From Acidobacteriota bacterium (GTDB lineage: Bacteria > Acidobacteriota > Vicinamibacteria > Vicinamibacterales > 2-12-FULL-66-21): 64,000 nucleotides of DNA. The notes under the pieces were generated by a model. It did not search any database, was not told where the DNA came from, and saw only the letters and a program-made list of their open reading frames with translations. The stretch lies in NCBI GenBank assembly GCA_003222675.1, contig QHWT01000043.1, forward strand, positions 1 to 64,000, read 5' to 3'. Of this stretch, positions 9,691-17,997 are shown one piece after another; position 1 is the stretch's first letter, and every line of letters starts with the position of its first letter. The position numbers and the translations under genes are program-made.

Positions 9691-9981
9691 GTGGCTGACG
9701 AAGACCGCGAAGAAGGCATCAGCTTCTCGGAGTTCATCTACTCGCTCGGCAGGTCCGCGGCGTTCGCCTTCGGCGACATCGCCGATGCGAACGGGGAAGC
9801 GGGGCAACCGAACCTTGCGATCGCCGCGCAGATGATCGACATCATTTCGATGCTGCAGGAGAAAACGCAGGGCAACCTGTCCGCCGAAGAGGCCAGGTTC
9901 GTCGACGAACTCCTCTACGATCTGCGCATGCGCTTCGTGCGAGCCCAGGAGCAGGGCGGCGGGCGCATCATCATGCCCTGA
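9691..9981 (+). CDS. DUF1844 family protein
   Basis: Small acidic helical protein of 96 residues with the DUF1844 pattern (ISFSEFIYSL near the N-terminus, then IDIISMLQEKTQGNLS and a helix ending in LRMRFV). Its function is unknown; the family is common in Acidobacteria and Deltaproteobacteria near housekeeping genes. It starts with GTG and has no clear ribosome binding site. A -10-like TAGCAT ends 6 nt before the start, so the transcript may be leaderless. It is followed 5 nt later by the MBL hydrolase gene, probably in one operon. Confidence 0.8.
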   Translation: MADEDREEGISFSEFIYSLGRSAAFAFGDIADANGEAGQPNLAIAAQMIDIISMLQEKTQGNLSAEEARFVDELLYDLRMRFVRAQEQGGGRIIMP

Positions 9982-9986
9982 CGCGT

Positions 9987-10709
9987 TTGCGTATCACGTT
10001 TCTCGGCACCGGAACCTCGCACGGCGTGCCGATGATCGGCTGCGACTGCGCGACGTGCCGTTCGCGCGACGCCCACGACCGCCGCCTTCGCCCTTCGATC
10101 TTCATCCAGACCGCCGATACGAATCTCCTCGTGGATGCGGACCCGGATCTGCGCGCGCAGGCGCTCGCCCACGATATTCGTCGCCTCGACGCGATCCTCT
10201 TCACCCACGGGCACGCCGATCACATCCTCGGCATGGACGATCTGAGACGGTTCAACGCCATGCAGAAAGGGCCGCTCGCCTGCTTCGGTGATGCGCACAC
10301 GCTCGACGATATCCGCCATACCTTCGGCTATGTCTTCGACCCCGCCACGCCAAAAGGCGGAGGGCTGCCGCGGCTGGAGCTGTTCCGGATCATGGGCGCC
10401 TTCTGCGCGGGACGCACCGAGGTGACGCCGGTTCCACTCTGGCATGGCAAGCGCGCGATTCTGGGGTACCGCGTCGGCGCGTTTGCGTACCTGACGGACT
10501 GCAGCCGAATCCCGGATGAATCCTGGCCGCTGCTCGGCGGGCTCGAGGTCCTCGTGCTCGACGCGCTGCGCGAGCGTCCGCACCCGACGCATTTCTCGCT
10601 CGACGAGGCGAGCGACGCCGCGTCGCGCGTCGGCGCGCGGCAGACCTACTTCACGCACATGTGCCACGATCCCCTCGCGTACGACGGGCTCGTCATCCAT
10701 GTTCAATGA
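9987..10709 (+). CDS. MBL fold metallo-hydrolase (PhnP-like)
   Basis: Metallo-beta-lactamase-fold hydrolase of 240 residues. It has the family start FLGTGTSHGVP followed by a CDCATC cysteine cluster, as in PhnP-type phosphodiesterases, then the metal ligands HGHADH and later His/Asp ligands including THMCHD near the C-terminus. Members cleave cyclic or linear phosphodiesters; the true substrate is unknown. The start is a TTG 5 nt after the DUF1844 stop. The final codons (GTT CAA TGA) form the first unit of a heptamer array, so the stop codon is supplied by the repeat. Confidence 0.87.
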   Translation: MRITFLGTGTSHGVPMIGCDCATCRSRDAHDRRLRPSIFIQTADTNLLVDADPDLRAQALAHDIRRLDAILFTHGHADHILGMDDLRRFNAMQKGPLACFGDAHTLDDIRHTFGYVFDPATPKGGGLPRLELFRIMGAFCAGRTEVTPVPLWHGKRAILGYRVGAFAYLTDCSRIPDESWPLLGGLEVLVLDALRERPHPTHFSLDEASDAASRVGARQTYFTHMCHDPLAYDGLVIHVQ

Positions 10710-10827
10710 TCAATGATCAATGCTCAATGGTGGTTCGAGATTCATGTTCAATGCTGATCAAGGGTGTCGCGGCGAATATGACGAATGAACCCATTGGACA
10801 TTGAGCATCTATCATTGAACACTGACA
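10701..10827. repeat. Inverted heptamer array B (GTTCAAT / ATTGAAC)
   Basis: The left arm reads GTTCAAT GATCAAT GATCAAT GCTCAAT from 10701, followed by more degenerate copies (a GTTCAAT recurs near 10745). The right arm, from 10793, reads ATTGGAC ATTGAGC ATCTATC ATTGAAC ACTGACA. The arms are reverse complements in word and keep strict 7-nt spacing, so RNA or single-stranded DNA could form a long imperfect hairpin in several registers. It spans the MBL gene stop to just before the ribF ATG. Confidence 0.75.
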
Positions 10828-10832
10828 CCGTC

Positions 10833-11711
10833 ATGATCGCCCATTACCCCGATGATCCGCCGCCGCGCTGGCACAATCCCGTGCTCGCGCTCGGCAACTT
10901 CGATGGCCTGCATCGCGGCCACATGAAGATCATCGACCGCGTGCGACGCCGCGCGGGAGAACGAGGCGGCACGCCCGCCGTCATGACCTTCGATCCCCAC
11001 CCGCCGCGCATCGTCCGCCCCGACAAGGCGCCGCCGCTGCTGATGACGACGGAGCAGCGGCTGGAGGCGTTGGCGAAGACCGGCATGCAGGGAGTCGCGG
11101 TCGTCCGCTTCACCTACGATCTGTCGCTGTGGGATCCGGAGACATTCGTGCGGACCGTGCTCGTCGAGTGGCTGCGGGTCGTCGAGGTGTGGGTCGGGGC
11201 GAACTTTCTCTTCGGCCATGACCGCGCGGGCACGTTCACGGTGCTGCGCAGTCTCGGTGCGCGCTACGGTTTCCGCGCGGAGAAGATCGATCCGGTCCGC
11301 TACAAGGAATTCGTCGTCAGCAGCACGCGCATTCGCCGGCTGGTGTCGGAGGGGCGCGTCGACGAGGCGAGCGCCCTCCTCGGGCACCATTACTTCATCG
11401 ACGGCACGGTGACGCGCGGCGCGGGGCGCGGACGCGAGCTCGGATTTCCCACCGCGAACCTCACCACCCCCAACGAACTGTTGCCGCCGAGCGGCGTGTA
11501 CGCGACGACGGCAACGATCAACGGGATTGCGTATCCCTCGGTGACGAACGTCGGGATGCGTCCAACGTTCGGCGACGTCGATCGCGTCCAGGTCGAGACG
11601 CACCTGCTCGATGCCGAGCGCGATCTCTACGATGCGCCGCTGCGGGTTTCGTTCCAGATCGAGGCAGACTGCCGGGCGGCCCGGCGCCTGTTCGGCCGCA
11701 TTTCGCTATAG
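10833..11711 (+). CDS. ribF: Bifunctional riboflavin kinase / FAD synthetase
   Basis: Makes FMN and then FAD from riboflavin. The N-terminal FAD synthetase domain shows GNFDGLHRGH (nucleotidyltransferase HxGH-type motif) and a later SSTRIR; the C-terminal flavokinase domain shows GRGRELGFPTAN and NVGMRPTFG. I chose the ATG at 10833 because the 16 codons upstream in frame are written by a repeat array. From this ATG it is 292 residues, slightly short. The tail goes from LRVSF straight to QIEADCRAARRLF, whereas the family normally has about 20 residues between these (a V-x-x-L-R-x-E-x-x-F segment), so a small in-frame deletion is likely. The active-site regions are intact. Confidence 0.92.
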   Translation: MIAHYPDDPPPRWHNPVLALGNFDGLHRGHMKIIDRVRRRAGERGGTPAVMTFDPHPPRIVRPDKAPPLLMTTEQRLEALAKTGMQGVAVVRFTYDLSLWDPETFVRTVLVEWLRVVEVWVGANFLFGHDRAGTFTVLRSLGARYGFRAEKIDPVRYKEFVVSSTRIRRLVSEGRVDEASALLGHHYFIDGTVTRGAGRGRELGFPTANLTTPNELLPPSGVYATTATINGIAYPSVTNVGMRPTFGDVDRVQVETHLLDAERDLYDAPLRVSFQIEADCRAARRLFGRISL

Positions 11712-11743
11712 CAGGCTGCTGCAACACGAGAGCCTGGACGGCG

Positions 11744-11811
11744 AAATGTCACATGCCGAACGCCGACCGCCAGAATTCAGCGGGTTTTCTGCATTTGGCA
11801 TTCAGCATTGT
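11744..11811. repeat. Inverted heptamer array C (AATGCCA / GCATTTG)
   Basis: The degenerate left arm is AAATGTC ACATGCC GAACGCC GACCGCC AGAATTC; the right arm, from 11791, is GCATTTG GCATTCA GCATTGT. The spacing is 7 nt within each arm and the arms are reverse complements in word. It lies between ribF and the small gene upstream of cysS. It uses the same word as arrays at 33.9 and 63.0 kb. Confidence 0.65.
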
Positions 11812-11855
11812 CACCGACCGTGGCGCTCTCAACGACCTGCTAGAATCGTTGGGAT

Positions 11856-12134
11856 ATGTCCGGTGCCGATTTCCGGCTCACGCTGCGGGCGTCGGCCCCT
11901 TTCCGCGATCTGGCCGCCGACGTGGCCGCGAAGTTCGCCGAGTCCGCCGGTTCGAGCGCCGGCGCCGCCGCCAGCGTCGGCAAGGCCGTCGAGCGATTGG
12001 CCGCGCGCGTGACGAGCGGATCCGCGCATGATGCGGACGTGGAATTCGAGATGGAGCGCCGCGACACCAGGCTGATCGTCCGGGCGTCGAGCGGCAACCG
12101 CATCGAAGAGACATCATGTCCGCTCGCGGGATGA
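11856..12134 (+). CDS. Small protein of unknown function upstream of cysS
   Basis: A 92-residue protein that I cannot assign. It alternates strands and alanine-rich helices (FRLTLRASAPFRDLAADVAAKFAE, shown only in part here, then VGKAVERLAARV and FEMERRDTRLIVRAS). This faintly recalls the anti-sigma-type HATPase fold, but no nucleotide-binding motifs are present. It overlaps the start of cysS by 19 nt (or 4 nt if cysS starts at 12131), so the two are probably cotranscribed. A -10-like TAGAAT ends 9 nt before the ATG and no Shine-Dalgarno is seen, so initiation may be leaderless. Codon use is like its neighbours. Confidence 0.6.
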   Translation: MSGADFRLTLRASAPFRDLAADVAAKFAESAGSSAGAAASVGKAVERLAARVTSGSAHDADVEFEMERRDTRLIVRASSGNRIEETSCPLAG

Positions 12135-13558
12135 GACTCTTCAATACCCTGACAAGACGCGAAGAACCGTTTGCCCCCGCGGATGGCAAGACGGTGCGGA
12201 TGTACACGTGCGGGCTGACGGTGTACGCGCGTGGCCACATCGGCAACTTCCGCACGTTCGTCGCGCTCGATGTCCTGCGGCGCGCGCTCGAGTTCGAAGG
12301 CTATGCCATCCGGCAGGTGCGCAACTACACCGACGTCGACGATCGAACCATCGCGGAATCCCTGAAGGCGCGGAAGCCGCTGCGCGAACATACGCAGCAG
12401 TTCGTCGAGGCCTTCGAGCGCGACGCGGCGGCACTCGGCCTCGAGCCGGTCGAGTACGCGCCGCGCGCGACCGATCACATCGCGGCGATGGCCGGCATGA
12501 TCCAGGCGCTCGAGCGCAACGGCCACACCTATACGACCGACGGATCCATCTACTACAAAATTTCGACCTTTCCCGAATACGGCAAGCTCGCGCGGCTCGA
12601 TCACGCCGGGATCAAGAGCGGCGCGCGCGTCGACAGCGACAAGTACGAAAAGGACGACGCGCGGGATTTCGTTCTCTGGAAGGCCATCAAACCGGGAGAG
12701 CCGTCGTGGGAGGCCGGCCTGCCGCCGGGCCGCCCCGGGTGGCACATCGAGTGTTCCGCGATGGCGGCGGAGTTGCTCGGCGAGCTGCCGATCGACCTTC
12801 ACGGCGGCGGCATCGATCTGATCTTCCCGCACCACGAGAACGAAATCGCGCAGGCGGAAGGGGCCACCAACCGCCAGTTCTCGCGCTTCTGGGTGCACGT
12901 CGAGCACCTGATGATCGAGATCGAGGCGGAAGAGCTCCCCAGCTCCGAGAAGATGTCGAAGTCGCTCGGCAACGTGTACAACCTCGAAGATGTTGCCGCG
13001 CAGGGATTCCGGCCCTCCACACTCCGCTACGTCTATCTCAACACGCACTACCGCAAGCAGTTGAAATTCTCGTGGAGCGTGATGGCGCAGGCGGAGGAGG
13101 CGTTGAAGCGCCTCACGGATTTTCTCGCGCGACTCGACGCGCTGCCTGCCGGAGATGCGAACCCGGCGACCGCTGCGCGGCTCGATGAAGCCTCGGCAGC
13201 ATTCGCCGACCATATCCGCACGGACCTGAACACGGCGGCAGCGCTCGGCGTGATGTTCGAGCTCGTTCGTGCGCTGAACTCCGCGATCGATGCCGGCGAG
13301 CTGCCCGCCGGCGACGCGGCGTCCGTGCGCGATACGTTCGAACGCTTCGATCGCGTGCTCGGCATCCTTTCGCTGCGACGCGCCGAAGAGGCGCGGCCGC
13401 CGGTACCCGTCGAAGACATCGAGCGGCTGATCCACGAGCGCCGCGCGGCACGAGCGTCCCGCAACTTCGCGGAAGCAGATAGAATTCGAAAGGACCTGGA
13501 TTCACGCGGCATCCTGCTCGAGGACACGACAGCGGGCACGCGGTGGAAGAGAAAGTGA
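12116..13558 (+). CDS. cysS: Cysteinyl-tRNA synthetase
   Basis: Charges tRNA-Cys with cysteine. It has 480 residues, class I fold. The HIGH-type signature appears as GHIGNF, the KMSKS loop as SEKMSKSLGN, and the zinc ligands as MYTCG near the N-terminus, IECSAMA and HHENE. The C-terminal DALR-type helical domain ends near the last 60 residues. The start at 12116 has a GAAGAG ribosome-binding-like sequence; an in-frame ATG at 12131 forms an ATGA overlap with the upstream stop and is the alternative. A heptamer array begins 8 nt after the stop. The tRNA-Cys gene lies 6.7 kb downstream and is invaded by mobile elements. Confidence 0.96.
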   Translation: MSARGMRLFNTLTRREEPFAPADGKTVRMYTCGLTVYARGHIGNFRTFVALDVLRRALEFEGYAIRQVRNYTDVDDRTIAESLKARKPLREHTQQFVEAFERDAAALGLEPVEYAPRATDHIAAMAGMIQALERNGHTYTTDGSIYYKISTFPEYGKLARLDHAGIKSGARVDSDKYEKDDARDFVLWKAIKPGEPSWEAGLPPGRPGWHIECSAMAAELLGELPIDLHGGGIDLIFPHHENEIAQAEGATNRQFSRFWVHVEHLMIEIEAEELPSSEKMSKSLGNVYNLEDVAAQGFRPSTLRYVYLNTHYRKQLKFSWSVMAQAEEALKRLTDFLARLDALPAGDANPATAARLDEASAAFADHIRTDLNTAAALGVMFELVRALNSAIDAGELPAGDAASVRDTFERFDRVLGILSLRRAEEARPPVPVEDIERLIHERRAARASRNFAEADRIRKDLDSRGILLEDTTAGTRWKRK

Positions 13559-13565
13559 GTACCGG

Positions 13566-13723
13566 CCAGTCGCCAGTATCCAGTTTCCGGTTCCCAGTCG
13601 CCAGTTCCCAGTGTCCAGTTCCCCATGGAGGGAGTTGTCTGGCAGCAACTGGTGACCGCTAACGGGTAACTGGAAACTGGAAACTGACTGGTAACGGGTA
13701 AGTGGCAACTGGCAACTGACAAC
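13566..13723. repeat. Inverted heptamer array D (CCAGTTT / AAACTGG), the clearest copy
   Basis: The left arm holds eight uninterrupted 7-nt units from 13566: CCAGTCG, CCAGTAT, CCAGTTT, CCGGTTC, CCAGTCG, CCAGTTC, CCAGTGT, CCAGTTC. A loop of about 24 nt follows. The right arm from 13646 is CAACTGG, TGACCGC, TAACGGG, TAACTGG, AAACTGG, AAACTGA, a 4-nt break, then TAACGGG, TAAGTGG, CAACTGG, CAACTGA. The arms are reverse complementary in word. It fills the whole gap between cysS and the aminotransferase gene. Confidence 0.85.
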
Positions 13724-13726
13724 CTA

Positions 13727-15025
13727 ATGATGAATGCTCCGCACATCAAGACGTCCCTCCCCGGCCCGAAAGCCAAAGCGATCATCGACAAGGACTCGCG
13801 GTTCGTTTCGCCATCTTACACACGCGATTACCCGCTGGTAATCGCGCGCGGCGAGGGAGCGATTGTTGAAGACGTCGACGGCAACCTGTTCCTGGACTGC
13901 GCGGCGGGTATCGCGGTCAATTCCACAGGCGTGTCGCATCCGGATGTCGTGAAGGCGATCTCGGAGCAGGCGGCGAAGTTCATCCACATGTCAGGCACCG
14001 ACTTCTACTACGAGCCGCAGGCGCGCCTGGCCGAGGAGCTCGCGAGCCTGGTGCCGATCGACGGCGACGTCCGGACGTTCTTCGGCAACTCCGGAACGGA
14101 AGCGACCGAGGCGGCGCTGAAGCTGTCGCGCTATCACACGAAGCGTCCGGGGATCATCGCGTTCCTCGGATCGTTTCACGGCCGCTCCCTCGGATCACTT
14201 GCGCTCACATCGAGCAAGGCTGTGCAACGCCGCGGGTTCGGCCCGTTCATGCCGGGTGTCTATCACGCGCCGTACCCGGACGTCTATCGTTTCAACGGCA
14301 GCGCGGACGCGTGCGCCGAAGCGTCGCTCACCGTCATCCGCGAACAGATCCTCGTCCACCTCATTTCCCCGGACGAAGTCGCTGCGATTGTCGTCGAACC
14401 GATCCAAGGTGAAGGCGGGTACGTCGTCCCCCCTGCATCGTTCCTGCAGGGACTGCGCGAGCTTGCGTCACAGCACGGCATCATGCTCGTCGCCGACGAG
14501 GTGCAGTCGGGCATGGGACGAACAGGCAGGATGTTCGCATCGGAACACTTCGGTCTGAAGGCCGACATCGTCAACATTGCCAAAGGGATTGCGTCGGGCC
14601 TGCCGCTCGGCGTCACGTGCGCGCGCACCGACGTCATGAACTGGCCGCCGGGCGCCCACGCGAGCACGTTCGGCGGCAATCCCGTTGCGTGTGCCGCCGC
14701 GCTCGCCACGATTCGCCTGCTCTGTGACCAGTACGTGAAGAACGCGGCGACTGTTGGCGAGCACCTGATGAACAGGTTGCGCGAGCTGCAGCAGAAGCAC
14801 GCGCTCGTGGGCGATGTGCGCGGCAAAGGGATGATGATTGGCGTTGAGCTCGTGCGCGATCGGAAGACCAAGGCGCGCGCGATTGAAGAGCGCAACGCGC
14901 TCGTGCAGGCGATGTTCCGCCGTGGCGTGCTGATCCTGATTCTTCGTGTGTTCGACGAGTCGCTGACCGAAGTGTCGCGCGACCACGCGGTCGCGACATC
15001 GGTCTCCGACGGCACGGCCTCGTAA
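13727..15025 (+). CDS. Class III aminotransferase (acetylornithine/4-aminobutyrate type), C-terminal deletion
   Basis: PLP-dependent aminotransferase of 432 residues. Family landmarks: FFGNSGTEATEAALK near the cofactor phosphate site, VADEVQSGMGRTG (Asp contacting the pyridine), the PLP lysine in NIAKGIASG, and STFGGNPV. The precise substrate is not clear; 4-aminobutyrate, acetylornithine or a related omega-amine are options. Odd: after RRGVLIL the family normally has a GxGxNxIRxxPPL segment of about 22 residues carrying the Arg that holds the substrate carboxylate. Here the sequence jumps to ILRVFDESLTEVSR, so that Arg is missing. The gene may be inactive or altered, or the deletion may be an assembly error at short repeated CTGAT sequence. 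Confidence 0.85.
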   Translation: MMNAPHIKTSLPGPKAKAIIDKDSRFVSPSYTRDYPLVIARGEGAIVEDVDGNLFLDCAAGIAVNSTGVSHPDVVKAISEQAAKFIHMSGTDFYYEPQARLAEELASLVPIDGDVRTFFGNSGTEATEAALKLSRYHTKRPGIIAFLGSFHGRSLGSLALTSSKAVQRRGFGPFMPGVYHAPYPDVYRFNGSADACAEASLTVIREQILVHLISPDEVAAIVVEPIQGEGGYVVPPASFLQGLRELASQHGIMLVADEVQSGMGRTGRMFASEHFGLKADIVNIAKGIASGLPLGVTCARTDVMNWPPGAHASTFGGNPVACAAALATIRLLCDQYVKNAATVGEHLMNRLRELQQKHALVGDVRGKGMMIGVELVRDRKTKARAIEERNALVQAMFRRGVLILILRVFDESLTEVSRDHAVATSVSDGTAS

Positions 15026-15031
15026 TCCGAA

Positions 15032-15051
15032 CTTCCGCCTGCAGGCGGAAG
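15032..15051. repeat. Palindromic REP-like element, copy 1
   Basis: Perfect 20-nt palindrome CTTCCGCCT-GC-AGGCGGAAG followed by CCACGA, placed 7 nt after the aminotransferase stop. The same palindrome, differing at one central base, with the same CCACGA flank recurs at 36894-36919 inside a coding sequence, which marks it as a dispersed element. It could also act as a terminator hairpin without a U-tract. Confidence 0.65.
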
Positions 15052-15065
15052 CCACGAAATCAATC

Positions 15066-15112
15066 GTAGGCCGGGTCTTTGGACCCGGCATCAGCGGTCT
15101 TGAGACCCGGCG
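15066..15112. repeat. GCCGGGTC palindromic repeat pair
   Basis: It begins GTAGGCCGGGTCT and contains the hairpin GCCGGGTC-TTTG-GACCCGGC (15070-15089). A second, inverted copy follows (GGTCTTGAGACCCGGC). The start motif GTAGGCCGGGTCT is repeated exactly at 59700-59712 after the other large permease gene. Here the element abuts the stop of the minus-strand permease (15113). Confidence 0.55.
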
Positions 15113-17497
15113 TCAACCTCGCATCGCCGTAACTGGTTCCACGCGCGCAGCCTTGCGCGCGGGAAGCCAGCTCGCGACGAGCGCCGCCATCATCAATACC
15201 GCCGCCACGAACGCGAAGGTGGCGGGATCTTTCGGGCTCACCCCGAACAATAGCGTCTCGGTCAACCTTGTCGCGAAGAACGCGCCGATCAGGCCGATCG
15301 CCACACCGGTGACGGCCATGACGCCGGCATCCTTCAGCACCAGCGACACGAGATCCGTCCGGCGCGCGCCGAGCGCCGCTCTGATCCCGAGCTCCTGGCG
15401 TCGCTGCGACACGCTGTACGCCATGACCCCGTATACGCCAACGAGCGCGAGTACGAGACCCAGAAGACCGAAGCTGGCGAGCACGAACGTCCGGAACCGC
15501 GACTCCCCGGATGCGCGCGCCATCAGCTCGTCCATCGTGCGCAAACGCCCAAGCGGCAGATCTCGATCGATCGACCACACCGCCTGGCGCACGCTGTCAG
15601 CTGCCGCGGCGGGGCTTCCCGCGGTGCGAACGACGATGAATTGGCTGCTCCATGAATGCTGCCTGAAGGGCAGGTAGTAGGCCGGCTCGGGCGTCACCGC
15701 AAGCCCGTCATACTTCACGTCGCCGACGACCCCGACAATGCGCATCCATTTATTGTTCGGACGTTCCGGGCCGCCGGTGCGGAAGTGGCGCCCGATAGCG
15801 CCCGTCGGATAGTACCGCTCGGCGAGCGTGCGGCTGACGATCACGACCGGCTCGCTCTCTGCCTGTTCTCGCCGGTCGAAGACGCGTCCGTTCAGGAGCG
15901 GGATGGCGAGCGTCTTGAAATACGAATCGCTCGACACGACCATCGTGCCCACCGGTGCGGATTCCCCGGGCAGATAAGTGCGCCCCTCGGCCGTGAAGTT
16001 ATCCGTCACCGTCAGCTGGTCCGGCGGAAGGCTCACCGCGAGCGCGGCCGATTCGACGGCCGGCAGCGCCTGCAGACGGTCGATGAGCCGTTCGTAAAAA
16101 CTTCGCATGGACGCTGAGTCTTTATATCGCGCCTCCGGCAGATCGAGTGCGAACGTCAGAAGGCGTTGCGGATTGAAACCCGCGTCGACGTGCTCCAGGC
16201 GCATCAGGCTTCGCACGAGAAGACCCGCGCCGATCGAGAGCACCAGCGCGAGCGCCACCTCGGCGATGACCAGGACGCGCTGCGCGTGACGATGTCTCCG
16301 GCTTGTCCCGGCGCGCTGGCCATCGCGCAGCGACGCGGCGAGATCGCCGCCCGACGCGTGCAGGGCGGGGGCTGTGCCGAACAGCAGGCCCGCCGCGATC
16401 GAGATTATTGCGGTAAAGGCGAACACCCGCGAATCCAGCCGGATGTCTGCAAGGCGAGGGATGTTCGTTTCGCCCAGCGTGAGCAGCGCGTGTGTCAGCC
16501 AGATGGCCAGGAGCAATCCGAGTGCGCCGCCAGCCAGACTGAGGAGAGCGGCCTCAGTGAGCAGCTGACGCACGAGGCGCGCGCGTCCAGCGCCGAGCGC
16601 AGCGCGGACGGCCATCTCGCGTTGTCGCGCGGTGGATCTCGAGAGCAGCAGGTTGGCCACGTTGGTCAGGGCGATGAGCAGCAGGACGCCAACGGCGGCG
16701 AGCAGGAGATACAGCGGCGTGCGCGCGTCGCCGACGAGCGCGTCGGTCATCGGCAGCACCTCGAAATTCCAATCCTTCGCGCCGCCGTACTGCCGCAGGA
16801 TTTCGCGCGACACGGTTTCGAGGTTGGCGCGTCCCGCGGCGATGTCGGTGTTCAAGCGGGCAACGCCGGTCAGGTAGAAGGGCCCGCGCCGCGGCGGCAC
16901 GCCGATCGTGAGATTGCGCCAGAGATCGATGTCGGCCCGCGGAAACACGAAGCGCGGCGGCGCCACGCCGACAATCGTGCATGTCTCATCGTTCAGACGA
17001 AGCGTGCGGCCGAGCACACTCCGGTCCGCCCCGAACCGCGCAGTCCAGTACGAATGCGCCAGCACGATGAACCGTCCTGCACCCGGTGCATCTTCTCCGT
17101 CCGTAAAGAGCCGTCCCAAGTACGGCGCCACCCCCAGCGTGGTGAAAAAGTCGCTCGAGACGCTCGCGGCCCGGACGACCTCGGGACTCCCGGATCCGGT
17201 CAGGTTGAACGAGGTGTTGGTAAAGACCGCGACGTGATCGAATGCGGGATGATTCGCGCGCCACGCCAGGAAATCGGCGTCAGGCAGCGGAAAAATCCCT
17301 CCCTGCATGCCGGCGATCCGGACGAGCGCAACCGCCTTGGGGTCGCGGAAGGGCAGCGGCCGCAACAACACTCCATTCACCACTGTGAACATCGCCGTCG
17401 TCGCGCCGATGCCGAGGGCGAGCGTGGTGAGCGCGATCGCCACGAAACCGGGCTGCAGCCTGAGCGTTCTGAGCGCCAGCCGGACGTCCTGCCACAC
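15113..17497 (-). CDS. Large MacB/FtsX-type permease (ADOP family)
   Basis: Integral membrane protein of 794 residues with the layout of the 'acidobacterial duplicated orphan permease' group: MacB-like periplasmic core after the first helix (FVAIALTTLALGIGATTAM), an FtsX block near the middle (ALTNVANLLLSRST, AVRAALGAGRARLVRQLLTE), a second periplasmic domain, and a second FtsX block at the C-terminus (GVYGVMAYSVSQRRQELGIRAALGA). No ATPase gene is adjacent, as is usual for this group. MacB relatives couple a cytoplasmic ATPase to periplasmic work; the role here is unknown. It is divergent from yraN. Confidence 0.9.
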   Translation of the reverse strand: MWQDVRLALRTLRLQPGFVAIALTTLALGIGATTAMFTVVNGVLLRPLPFRDPKAVALVRIAGMQGGIFPLPDADFLAWRANHPAFDHVAVFTNTSFNLTGSGSPEVVRAASVSSDFFTTLGVAPYLGRLFTDGEDAPGAGRFIVLAHSYWTARFGADRSVLGRTLRLNDETCTIVGVAPPRFVFPRADIDLWRNLTIGVPPRRGPFYLTGVARLNTDIAAGRANLETVSREILRQYGGAKDWNFEVLPMTDALVGDARTPLYLLLAAVGVLLLIALTNVANLLLSRSTARQREMAVRAALGAGRARLVRQLLTEAALLSLAGGALGLLLAIWLTHALLTLGETNIPRLADIRLDSRVFAFTAIISIAAGLLFGTAPALHASGGDLAASLRDGQRAGTSRRHRHAQRVLVIAEVALALVLSIGAGLLVRSLMRLEHVDAGFNPQRLLTFALDLPEARYKDSASMRSFYERLIDRLQALPAVESAALAVSLPPDQLTVTDNFTAEGRTYLPGESAPVGTMVVSSDSYFKTLAIPLLNGRVFDRREQAESEPVVIVSRTLAERYYPTGAIGRHFRTGGPERPNNKWMRIVGVVGDVKYDGLAVTPEPAYYLPFRQHSWSSQFIVVRTAGSPAAAADSVRQAVWSIDRDLPLGRLRTMDELMARASGESRFRTFVLASFGLLGLVLALVGVYGVMAYSVSQRRQELGIRAALGARRTDLVSLVLKDAGVMAVTGVAIGLIGAFFATRLTETLLFGVSPKDPATFAFVAAVLMMAALVASWLPARKAARVEPVTAMRG

Positions 17498-17553
17498 TCC
17501 GTTCAGGTCGTGCTGCCGGAGCGAGGCATCACCCTTGCGATACGGCGAGCGCC

Positions 17554-17925
17554 ATGACCATGCGTCGACAGGAACTCGGAAATCTGGGGGAAAACCTCGC
17601 GGTCGAAGAGCTCACGCGCCGCGGGTACGCAATTCTCGAGCGTCGCTACCGAACTCGGTATGGCGAAATCGACATCGTGGCCGAGGACCAGGGCACCATC
17701 GTCTTTGTCGAGGTGAAGGCGCGCGAGGACGTCAGGTGCGGCACCGCGGCCGAGGCGGTTACGCGGGACAAGCAGCGGAAGGTCGCGTCACGGGCGGTCG
17801 AGTACCTGGCGCGCAAGCACGTCACCGAGCGTCCCTGCCGTTTCGACGTCGTCGCGATCGATTTTGCGGGGACGCCGAAGCAGACGATCATCGTCTACGC
17901 GCACGCGTTCGACGCCAGTGGTTGA
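17554..17925 (+). CDS. yraN: YraN family (UPF0102) predicted nuclease-like protein
   Basis: A 123-residue protein with the UPF0102 core: GENLAVEELTRRGYAILERRYRTRYGEIDIVA then FVEVKARED (acidic and lysine residues of a PD-(D/E)xK nuclease-like fold: E in GEIDI, D, then E-x-K in VEVKAR) and a C-terminal RFDVVAI. The activity is not established for most members; links to replication restart or DNA processing have been suggested. It begins 56 nt from the divergent permease gene. The length is normal for the family. Confidence 0.9.
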   Translation: MTMRRQELGNLGENLAVEELTRRGYAILERRYRTRYGEIDIVAEDQGTIVFVEVKAREDVRCGTAAEAVTRDKQRKVASRAVEYLARKHVTERPCRFDVVAIDFAGTPKQTIIVYAHAFDASG

Positions 17926-17997
17926 GTTGCGTCAGGCTGCGGTTTTTTTCTTGCGATCCGCCGGGTCTCCTGCTACACCACGCCGGGAGGATCTCGG

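Noticed and set aside
10701-10832. FMN riboswitch upstream of ribF
   Set aside because: The gap consists of heptamer repeats and shows none of the conserved RFN-element boxes.
13566-13723. Possible CRISPR array
   Set aside because: Units are only 7 nt with no spacers, and the second half is inverted; no cas genes are present in the window.
17930-17955. Intrinsic terminator after yraN (run of seven T)
   Set aside because: A T-tract is present but I find no stable stem directly before it.
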